A program made the position numbers and the translations under genes. Under the pieces are notes generated by a model. The model made no database searches, had not been told where the DNA came from, and saw only the letters and a list, made by a program, of their open reading frames with translations. This document shows, in pieces, positions 15,389 to 21,746 of a stretch of DNA of 32,863 nucleotides (positions are counted from its first letter, which is position 1; each line of letters starts with the position of its first letter). Source of the stretch: Eubacteriaceae bacterium (GTDB lineage Bacteria > Bacillota > Clostridia > Eubacteriales > Eubacteriaceae); NCBI GenBank assembly GCA_012522805.1, contig JAAYJS010000040.1, positions 1 through 32,863 on the forward strand, given 5' to 3'.

Positions 15389-17293
15389 ATGCAAATCTGG
15401 GTAAAGACATTAGAAAAATGGAAATTATTCCATTACGGAGAAGACTTTTCCAACGTATTATTTTTTGAATTAGCATACAAATTGTTGGCTTTTTTTATAG
15501 GTTGGCCGATTGTGTCCATGCTTTTTAACTATGCCGGTCAACAAACCGGATTAAATTTCCTAACGATAGAGACGCTTCAGTTGATGGCTAAAAACCCGAT
15601 AGCTCTCTTAATTTTAGCGACACTCTTGTTATGGCTTGGGATTTTTATTACCATTGAAGTTTCCGGCATCATGACTTTACTCTACTACAATCGATATGGT
15701 TGGGAGTTGAATTTAAAAATCTTTCTACAAGAAATTTACAAAGATATGCGCCGCATTGTACATCCCAAAAACCTACCGATGATTTTGTGGATTGTTACTC
15801 TTTTTCCCCTGATGGGTGCCAATTCTTCGTTTATTGGACGAATCAACATACCCAGTTTTGTTTTATTGGGCATAGGAGAAAAAATGGTTTATATCATCGT
15901 TTTCTTGGTGCTTTTCATTTTTTTGGTCTATTTGTATTACGGTCATATTTTTATTTATGTCGCTTTTTTTTATGAGGATTTGCCCTTTCTTCAAGCCTTC
16001 AAACGCTCAAGAGAAATCATCAAAGGCCAACTTTTGAAAACATTTGCCTTTTTTTTATTGGTTCAAGGTGTTGTCACATTTTTGCGATATGGGGCCTCCG
16101 CCTTGCTTTATGATTTGTTGGCACGAACGGTTACCATCTTCAAACAGGTGGGACCAACCTTGGAGATTTTTGTATCCATCACAAAAACGCTTGCGAGTGC
16201 CTTGCCGGTCTTATCTAATATTATCGGTGTCACCTTGCATTTCTTATTGATGACCTATCTTTACGATCGCTATGCCGCTCAGAAAGGACTCTTCATTCAT
16301 CAGCAAAGTCGTGAGAATGACCTTCCCAGAGACAAATTCAGTTTAAAAAACCTACCATTGTATCGTATCGGCGTAAGTGTATTGCTGATACTTCTATTTG
16401 CATTTTACAGCTTTACAACATTTTTAAATATGGATCCCCAAGGGAATGTTCAATACAAAAGTGCTATGGTAATATCCCATCGTGGAGGCGGTTTTGACGG
16501 GGCGGAAAACACCATACCCTCTATCCGTAAAGCAATTCTTGACGGTGCGGATTATACGGAGATCGATGTGCGTTTGACGAAGGATCAGGTCGTGGTGTTG
16601 TCCCACGATGCAAATGTCAAGCGAACCACGGGTATGGATGCTGAGGTCAATCAACTAACTTTAAGTGAAGTAAAAAAACTGAATGCGGCAGCGTATTTAA
16701 AAAACGGAAAGTTTACCCCTGTTCCTACCCTGGAAGAAGTGCTGGCAGCAACAAAGGACAAAATCAAATTGAATATCGAGATTAAGGCGAAGGACGACGA
16801 GGTGGATGCTTTATCTGAAAAAGTGGTGGAACTCATTAAAAAGCACCGTATAGAAAATCAATGTTTGGTAACATCTATTAATTTGCGTGCCGTTCAAAAG
16901 GTGAAATCCTTGAACTCTAAATTAAAAACCGGTTATATTCTACCGGTTTCTAAGGGAAATATTTTCGATATACCGGATGTGGATGTTTTCTGCCTGGAGG
17001 AAAGCTTTGTCTCATCCTCCTTGGTTGCCCAAGCCCATCTTCGACATAAAGAAATTTATGTATGGACGGTTAACAACGATGTAGCCATGGATCGATTTTA
17101 CCGCTATGGTGTGGACGGTATTATTTCGGATCAACCGTCTTTGGCTATTTTACGGAGAAGTTTTTACAACAGCAAAGCACCCATACATCTTTTTGCCGAG
17201 AAGATGTACGATGTGAACTTGCGAGGTAATTGGAAAATGAATAAAACCGCAGATGGTTTAAAATCTGCGGTGGGGTATCAAGCATCCAAGTGA
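15389..17293 (+). CDS. Membrane-anchored glycerophosphodiester phosphodiesterase
   Basis: This is a 634-residue protein in two parts. Residues 1 to about 345 hold some seven or eight membrane segments typical of the GDPD-associated membrane domain. Residues about 358-600 are a GDPD TIM barrel with the catalytic set His364-Arg365 (SHRGG), Glu373 (ENT), Glu391 and Asp393 (EID) and His406 (SHD). It cleaves glycerophosphodiesters, or possibly polyglycerol-phosphate polymers, at the cell surface into glycerol-3-phosphate and an alcohol. The last barrel helix membrane end is followed by a polar tail of about 40 residues. The start ATG 15389 follows AGGAGAG. A TATACT (15338-15343) upstream may be its -10, but no good -35 is seen. 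Its 3' end overlaps a terminator serving the opposite strand. Confidence 0.93.
   Translation: MQIWVKTLEKWKLFHYGEDFSNVLFFELAYKLLAFFIGWPIVSMLFNYAGQQTGLNFLTIETLQLMAKNPIALLILATLLLWLGIFITIEVSGIMTLLYYNRYGWELNLKIFLQEIYKDMRRIVHPKNLPMILWIVTLFPLMGANSSFIGRINIPSFVLLGIGEKMVYIIVFLVLFIFLVYLYYGHIFIYVAFFYEDLPFLQAFKRSREIIKGQLLKTFAFFLLVQGVVTFLRYGASALLYDLLARTVTIFKQVGPTLEIFVSITKTLASALPVLSNIIGVTLHFLLMTYLYDRYAAQKGLFIHQQSRENDLPRDKFSLKNLPLYRIGVSVLLILLFAFYSFTTFLNMDPQGNVQYKSAMVISHRGGGFDGAENTIPSIRKAILDGADYTEIDVRLTKDQVVVLSHDANVKRTTGMDAEVNQLTLSEVKKLNAAAYLKNGKFTPVPTLEEVLAATKDKIKLNIEIKAKDDEVDALSEKVVELIKKHRIENQCLVTSINLRAVQKVKSLNSKLKTGYILPVSKGNIFDIPDVDVFCLEESFVSSSLVAQAHLRHKEIYVWTVNNDVAMDRFYRYGVDGIISDQPSLAILRRSFYNSKAPIHLFAEKMYDVNLRGNWKMNKTADGLKSAVGYQASK
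17239..17271 (-). terminator. Terminator of the minus-strand acetyltransferase, inside the GDPD coding end
   Basis: A 9-bp perfect stem (17246-17254 with 17263-17271) has an 8-base loop. Read on the minus strand it is followed by TTTTATTCATTTT, a good U-tract; on the plus strand it is followed by GGGG. So it terminates the minus-strand gene ending at 17307 while lying inside the last codons of the opposite gene. Confidence 0.75.
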
Positions 17294-17306
17294 CGGTTAG
17301 ATGCGT

Positions 17307-17579
17307 TTAATGGTCCTTTAAGAGATGTTGATACTGTGGCTTTCTTTTGAAATAGCCGATCCCGTAGGGGCAATGTGCCACGATTTTGACCTTGCTTTTT
17401 TCTGCTTCTTCTACAAAACGCTTAGCTAATTGACCGGCAACGCCTTGCCCCTGAAGGGATGGGTCTACTTGTGTATGTTCCCAGTACCAGATGTTGCCCT
17501 CTTGGCGATAACCTATAAAAGCATGGGGTTTTTCCACATCGCCCACATAAAATTTGTCAGAATTGAATAATATCTCCAT
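17307..17579 (-). CDS. Small GNAT-type acetyltransferase (YjdJ/Acetyltransf_CG family)
   Basis: This 90-residue single-domain protein contains a central WYWEHTQVDPSLQGQGVAGQLAKRFVEEA segment. Its QGxGxA acetyl-CoA loop is followed by KIVAHCPYGIGYFKRKPQY. The VDPSLQGQGVA and HCPY...YF signatures are those of the minimal COG2388/PF14542 acetyltransferases. The substrate is unknown. The start is set at ATG 17579 because GGAGGAC lies directly upstream; the longer frame to 17621 has no ribosome site. It stands alone, convergent with the GDPD gene, and shares that gene's 3' end as its terminator. Confidence 0.88.
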   Translation of the reverse strand: MEILFNSDKFYVGDVEKPHAFIGYRQEGNIWYWEHTQVDPSLQGQGVAGQLAKRFVEEAEKSKVKIVAHCPYGIGYFKRKPQYQHLLKDH

Positions 17580-17685
17580 AATGTCCTCCTTTGATGTGCA
17601 TCCATTATAGAACATCCACAATTAAAATGACTTAACCTGAAGGCAATGTTGGTCCTGCTCTGACTGAGACGTTGCGGATATCCTT

Positions 17686-17885
17686 CTAAACATCGACAAT
17701 TCTCTTTTGACTTCTAACGACCAAGGCTAACCCCAAAAGAGCAGTCGCCATCAGCAATTCAATGCGAATGCCTTGCCAGAAATAGGCAATATCCTTGGCG
17801 GATAGATTGGCTTGGATGATGGTTCGAATAGACTCTGTGTACCAATATTGGGGTAAAACTGTGAAAGTTTTGTGATGCTGTCGCC
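17686..17885 (-). pseudogene. C-terminal fragment of an ABC-2-type permease
   Basis: The minus-strand frame ends KRIVDV with a TAG stop. Going back from there it shows TVLPQYWYTESIRTII and a hydrophobic ELLMATALLGLALVV segment. This is the usual end of ABC-2 permeases: a PxYW loop followed by a last membrane helix. Everything upstream of about 17885 is missing; there the sequence switches to the opposite-strand response regulator remnant. It has no start or ribosome site of its own and is almost certainly dead. Only about 65 residues remain. Confidence 0.65.
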
Positions 17886-17887
17886 CA

Positions 17888-18358
17888 AAAATTCTGAAGG
17901 AACGAATCATCGCAGAAGATGAGTCCGCAAAAGTTTTATTTTTAACCACCTTCAGTGACGACGAATATGTCTACGAAAGTTTAAAAATGGGGGCGATGGG
18001 CTATTTGCTGAAACAAAATTTTAAATCCATTCTACCTGCCATACGAGCTGTATTGGCAGGGCAACATGTTTTTGGAAAAGAGATTGTCGACAAATTGCCG
18101 GATCTATTAAAAAGCAAAACCACCGAGATTAAAAATGCGGATTTAACCGACAGAGAAAAAGAGCTTGTTCGTTTGGTTGCAGAGGGTTACAATAACAAAG
18201 AAATAGCACAGAAACTCTATTTAAGCGATGGGACGGTCCGCAATTATTTAACTGTCCTTTTAGAAAAATTATCCTTGAGAGATCGCACCCAATTGGCTAT
18301 TTACTATTACAAACAGGCAAACGAGAGGTTATCGTGCGAAGAAAAGATAGAGAAATGA
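17888..18358 (+). pseudogene. NarL/LuxR-type response regulator lacking its N-terminal half-receiver
   Basis: The frame opens abruptly at about 17888 with ILKERIIAEDESAKVLFLTTFSDDEYVYESLKMGAMGYLLK, the second half of a receiver domain. It continues through a complete LuxR-type helix-turn-helix (LTDREKELVRLVAEGYNNKEIA, LSDGTVRNYLTVLLEKL). About 60 N-terminal residues, including the phosphoacceptor Asp, are missing because the sequence joins an inverted permease fragment at 17885-17888. The first in-frame ATG (17987) would give a 123-residue protein with mainly the DNA-binding domain, without an obvious ribosome site. It overlaps the downstream flavoprotein gene by 25 bases. Such regulators usually sit beside ABC-2 permease operons, so both remnants may come from one locus. 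Confidence 0.8.
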
Positions 18359-18900
18359 GTAAAGACTTTGGCCTGATGGTCATTGACAAAGCGCAATACG
18401 GAGTGTTGAACCTTCCGGAGGGTGCTTCGGCTTACGGTGTTCCGCTGTCCATCGCAAGAGTCGATGAAACTTTGTACTTTCACTCTGCCAAAGAAGGAAA
18501 AAAATGCGATTTAATGGTTGATGGGCAAGGGGTACATGTCGTTTTTGTAGGCGATGTTCAGGTGCCTTCAGTTTTAGATCCGGATCAAGTCGATGTAAAT
18601 GCTGAAACTCTAACCACAGGCGAGTTTGGTAAAATTTTTAGCAAGACATTTACAACGGAGTTTGAATCCGCTATGGTATTGGGTGTGATTCGGAAAGTAA
18701 CAGAAGATGCTGAAAAAATAAAAGGGCTTCGGGCTATTTCGGAAAAATTCACACCTCAATGGATGTCTTACTTTGACTATGCCGTTGCAAGCGGATTGAA
18801 GGTAACCGCGGTCTATGCGATCGATATCCTAGAGGTCACAGCAAAACGAAAAAAATACGACGCATCAGGCCAAGAAATGAAATGGGGCAGAGAGGTTTAA
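18334..18900 (+). CDS. NimA-like pyridoxamine-phosphate-oxidase-fold flavoprotein
   Basis: This 188-residue protein begins MRRKDREMSKDFGLMVIDKAQYGVLNL and contains AYGVPLSIARVDETLYFHSAKEGKKCDLM. The MRRKDRE opening and YxVPLxxxxxxxxLYFHSAxxGxK pattern are those of the Pyridox_ox_2/NimA-like family, split-barrel flavin proteins. Some members reduce nitroimidazoles; most have unknown substrates. The start is GTG 18334, with GAGAGG 7 bases upstream, inside the end of the response-regulator remnant. With the regulator's N-terminus lost, it is unclear what drives transcription. A large hairpin terminator follows. Confidence 0.87.
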   Translation: MRRKDREMSKDFGLMVIDKAQYGVLNLPEGASAYGVPLSIARVDETLYFHSAKEGKKCDLMVDGQGVHVVFVGDVQVPSVLDPDQVDVNAETLTTGEFGKIFSKTFTTEFESAMVLGVIRKVTEDAEKIKGLRAISEKFTPQWMSYFDYAVASGLKVTAVYAIDILEVTAKRKKYDASGQEMKWGREV

Positions 18901-18990
18901 TAAGTTTGTGTAAAATTTTTTAAACGTTAAAACCATAACGGACTTTTAAAAAGGTTTGAAGCCAAACAGCAAGAAGAATCGAATAGTTTA

Positions 18991-19052
18991 TAAAAAAACC
19001 ACCCTAGGTCTTGGCTTCTGCATCAGAGCTTGTGACTAGGGTGGTATTTATT
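18991..19052. terminator. Long bidirectional hairpin terminator
   Basis: ACCACCCTAG (18998-19007) pairs perfectly with CTAGGGTGGT (19036-19045); the loop can form an inner hairpin (GCT-CTG with CAG-AGC). On the minus strand it ends in seven T (complement of 18991-18997), on the plus strand in TATTTATTTT. It separates the convergent NimA-like gene and the PII-like/DUF1538 operon and can stop both. Confidence 0.85.
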
Positions 19053-19080
19053 TTAATACAGTCAACAACTGGTTTCAGTT

Positions 19081-19755
19081 TTAAGATTCGCGAATACCCC
19101 GTACATGGCTTAAGTCCTGCACGAAGAGAACACCTTTATTGGGTTGATCCAGCTGGTGTTCCTCGAGAATGGCATCGACGACTTTTTCGGTCTCGTTGGC
19201 ATTGATAATGATAATGACCATTTCTTTTTCAGGTTCAATGTCCATATTAAAAAAATTGACACTGCTGGATACGCCGGAACCTCTGGCATTGATAATGGTG
19301 CCGCCTCTTGCACCGTGCTCTTCCGCCGTATTGGTGACAGCTTCACCGAGACCTTTGTCTACAATGGTGATAATGGCTTGGTACATGGTAGTGTTCTCCT
19401 TTTTAGTTTTAGCTTCTTTGACGTGTGTATTGGGGATATCGGGATATTTTCTACTGAAACCCACTAAGGGATAAGCAAAACAAATACCCGTGCCTGCTTT
19501 TTTTAAAGCCATTTTCTCTTCAATTATTTCGACCGCGTGGTCCAAGAGTGTTGTCGGTAAGATGCTGATCACCAGCTCTTTATGGCTTTCCGTCAAACAG
19601 AAAAATTCCAATAGTCCGCGATGGTAACAACCTCTTGCAATTAAGACGGTGCCACCTCTGACACCTTCTTGACGCAGCAATGCGATCACTCTGGAGCCAT
19701 GCCCATGGGGCACGATAGTTGCTAACAGGCTGATATCAGGATAGAGTTTATTCAT
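19081..19755 (-). CDS. Tandem PII-like signalling protein
   Basis: This 224-residue protein has two PII (GlnB-like) ferredoxin-fold domains in a row: residues 5-105 (LLATIVPHGHGSRVIALLRQEG, RGGTVLIARG) and 124-224 (YQAIITIVDKGLGEAVTNTAEEHG, RGGTIINARG). A polar linker of about 20 residues joins them. PII-like proteins sense nucleotides or metabolites and control partner membrane proteins; here the partner is the DUF1538 protein encoded just upstream. Their reading frames overlap by 8 bases (ATGAATAA), so they are coupled. Neither domain shows the uridylylated T-loop Tyr motif of classical GlnB. An internal ATG at 19386 has an excellent ribosome site, so the second domain may also be made alone. 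Confidence 0.82.
   Translation of the reverse strand: MNKLYPDISLLATIVPHGHGSRVIALLRQEGVRGGTVLIARGCYHRGLLEFFCLTESHKELVISILPTTLLDHAVEIIEEKMALKKAGTGICFAYPLVGFSRKYPDIPNTHVKEAKTKKENTTMYQAIITIVDKGLGEAVTNTAEEHGARGGTIINARGSGVSSSVNFFNMDIEPEKEMVIIIINANETEKVVDAILEEHQLDQPNKGVLFVQDLSHVRGIRES
19384..19404 (-). promoter_or_regulatory. Internal ribosome site before the second PII-like domain
   Basis: On the minus strand AAAAAGGAG (plus-strand 19396-19404) stands 9 bases before an in-frame ATG (19384-19386), exactly at the start of the second PII domain. The arrangement suggests either a recent fusion of two formerly separate genes or production of a separate 101-residue PII protein. Confidence 0.6.
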
Positions 19756-21310
19756 AATCGTCTTCTCCTTTTCCTATGCGCGAACGGGTCAGCATAAATT
19801 GATAGAAAATACCCAGTAACATGATACTTAAGATCGGCATCATGGCGACCATGGTGATCATACCGAAACTGTTCAAGATAATGTTGCTCGGATCCGTAGC
19901 ATGGGCAATACCTTGTACAAATGCAAAGATAAAGGTTGCTGTCATGGGACCCGATGCCACACCTCCGGAGTCAAAAGCCATCCCGACAAAGAGCTCCGGT
20001 ACTTTGAAAATGATGATAAAAATAATGACATAACCGGTTATCAGAAAATGGTACAAGTGTACGCCCGGGTATAAAATACGAGATAGAGCGAAAAGAATGG
20101 CTAACCCAACCCCTGTACAAAGTGCAAAATACAACCAAGTTTTTTTCACCGAACCTGCGGTGGTTTCTTCGATTTGTTGTGAGAGTACAAGAACAGCGGG
20201 TTCTGCTAAAATCGTCGTGACGCCCATTAAAAACCCGACCACCAATAAAACAATTTTACTTTGTGTGGTGGCCAATTGAAAGCCGATTAAACGGCCGATT
20301 TCCATAAAGCCGCCGTTGACACCGACTAAAAAAACAATCAACCCGATAAAACTATAAATGATCCCCACAAAGATTTGCCTTCTCGTCCTTTTCGGTAAAC
20401 GCAAATAAAAACCGTTTGCCAAAAGGAAAATAATCACAATAGGCAATAAAGCGAAAGCAACATCCTGCAAGGTGTAAGGTAAAATGTCAATAAAGGGTTG
20501 TACCAAACCACTGCTTACAGCTGGTTCCGCTGTCACTAATGTTTCGCTGTTGGGTAATTGGGGTCTAAAAAGAGCCACTGCGAAAAGCAATCCCATAATA
20601 GCCCCTGAAGAAGCAAGACCCACCAAGCCAAAGCTGTCTGCTTCGGCCTTTAAAGAGTCTCTTTGTCTGATGGCAACCCCGTAGGCTAAGGCAAGCATAA
20701 AAGGTACCGTCAAGGCGCCGGTGGTTGCACCGGAAGCATCAAAAGCCATGGCGACGTATTCTTGGGGGACAAGGGCTACGAGTGCAAAAATCACACAATA
20801 AGCCCCTATAAACACTTTGGTTAAACGCACCTGCTTGACGATTCTTAAAATTCCCACGGATATCATGGCGCCCACACCTAATGATACCACTAAGACAACA
20901 AAATTCTTAGACATCGTCTTCAGGGCAATGTTTTCAACTTGCTGTGCAAGAATGTGTAAATCCGGTTCTGCAATGGAAATAAAAAAGCCCAATACCAAAG
21001 CTAACAATCCGATACCGACAATGGTCGATAAGCGCATCAACAAACGCCCCATATTTTCACCGATGGGTGTAATACCGATATCGATGCCGAACAAAAAGAT
21101 CGTCAACCCGATGATGATCAGCAAACTACCCATGAGAAAACGGACAATGAGCAGGGAATCCAGTCTTAAAAATAAAAAATTTAAAATTAAAACCAGCACC
21201 GTTATAGGAATAACGGAATATAAAACTTCTTTCAGTTTTTCTAATAAAATCGACAACAAACCACCTCCTTCAGTCAATCGGTCGATAAGCTTTGTGTCTT
21301 TAAACTTCAT
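19748..21310 (-). CDS. DUF1538 membrane protein with two repeats
   Basis: This 520-residue polytopic protein of about 12-14 helices consists of two homologous DUF1538 halves. Repeated motifs are GFFISIAEPDLHILAQQVE versus GVTTILAEPAVLVLSQQIE, and YVAMAFDASGATTGALTVPF versus FVGMAFDSGGVASGPMTATF. The internal duplication and conserved acidic/Gly loops in membrane segments suggest a transporter; substrate and mechanism are unknown. It is encoded with a PII-like protein that probably gates it. Start choice is uncertain. ATG 21310 has a poor ribosome site, whereas AAGGAGGTGG (21260-21269) stands directly before two TTG codons (21259 and 21256), giving a protein 17-18 residues shorter that begins just before the first helix. 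Confidence 0.87.
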   Translation of the reverse strand: MKFKDTKLIDRLTEGGGLLSILLEKLKEVLYSVIPITVLVLILNFLFLRLDSLLIVRFLMGSLLIIIGLTIFLFGIDIGITPIGENMGRLLMRLSTIVGIGLLALVLGFFISIAEPDLHILAQQVENIALKTMSKNFVVLVVSLGVGAMISVGILRIVKQVRLTKVFIGAYCVIFALVALVPQEYVAMAFDASGATTGALTVPFMLALAYGVAIRQRDSLKAEADSFGLVGLASSGAIMGLLFAVALFRPQLPNSETLVTAEPAVSSGLVQPFIDILPYTLQDVAFALLPIVIIFLLANGFYLRLPKRTRRQIFVGIIYSFIGLIVFLVGVNGGFMEIGRLIGFQLATTQSKIVLLVVGFLMGVTTILAEPAVLVLSQQIEETTAGSVKKTWLYFALCTGVGLAILFALSRILYPGVHLYHFLITGYVIIFIIIFKVPELFVGMAFDSGGVASGPMTATFIFAFVQGIAHATDPSNIILNSFGMITMVAMMPILSIMLLGIFYQFMLTRSRIGKGEDDYE

Positions 21311-21411
21311 TTTCTAACACCAATCAAAACATCGTATGTTTGGAGTTTGTGCAAGTTTTAGAAATCAAAACGATGGTGCAAAGAAAAGAGCATCAGGTCA
21401 ATACAAAAGAA

Positions 21412-21449
21412 TACCCCTATGGGGATCCTTAAAAGTTCCCATAAGGGTA
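21412..21449. other. Imperfect hairpin in the DUF1538-rpoB divergent region
   Basis: TACCCCTATGGG and CCCATAAGGGTA form a 12-13 bp stem with one mismatch and a short loop. It lies about 100 bases upstream of the DUF1538 gene and 45 bases before the rpoB promoter, with no strong U-tract in either direction. It may be a leader attenuator of the minus-strand operon or an insulating stop; function unknown. Confidence 0.4.
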
Positions 21450-21492
21450 GGTACATTGATCAAAAAGCGATTGATGACGCACAAAAAACCCC

Positions 21493-21521
21493 TTGACGAG
21501 GCAACGCGTATATGATAGTAT
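21493..21521 (+). promoter_or_regulatory. rpoBC promoter
   Basis: TTGACG (21493-21498), a 17-base spacer and TAGTAT (21516-21521), preceded by TGA (extended -10, TGnTAnnnT), lie 225 bases before rpoB. No ribosomal protein gene precedes rpoB on this strand, so this is probably its main promoter, with a leader of about 220 bases. Confidence 0.7.
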
Positions 21522-21581
21522 ATTAAGCTGCATTAGAAGTAATAAATTTGCTATTTTTCTAAAACAAACTTCGGAAATACG

Positions 21582-21604
21582 GGCTTTTCGATCAAAGAAA
21601 AGCC
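21582..21604 (+). other. Stem-loop in the rpoB leader
   Basis: GGCTTTTC (21582-21589) and GAAAAGCC (21597-21604) form an 8-bp perfect stem around a 7-base loop, about 55 bases into the predicted leader RNA. No run of T follows, so it is not a simple terminator; it could serve RNA stability or regulation. The remainder of the leader shows no convincing short gene. Confidence 0.4.
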
Positions 21605-21746
21605 AAATATTATTAGGCTGTATTTACAACATTGATCAAAGATGTTGCACCCGAATGGTTATGGCATTAGTTTAGCATATTTTATCCTAAAAGACAAGAA
21701 AAATAATCAATGCTGAAAAATGTAAAAGAAGGTGGGTTAATCAAAG

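Noticed and set aside
17246-17271. Plus-strand terminator of the GDPD gene
   Set aside because: On the plus strand the stem is followed by GGGG and lies before the stop codon; only the minus-strand reading has a U-tract.
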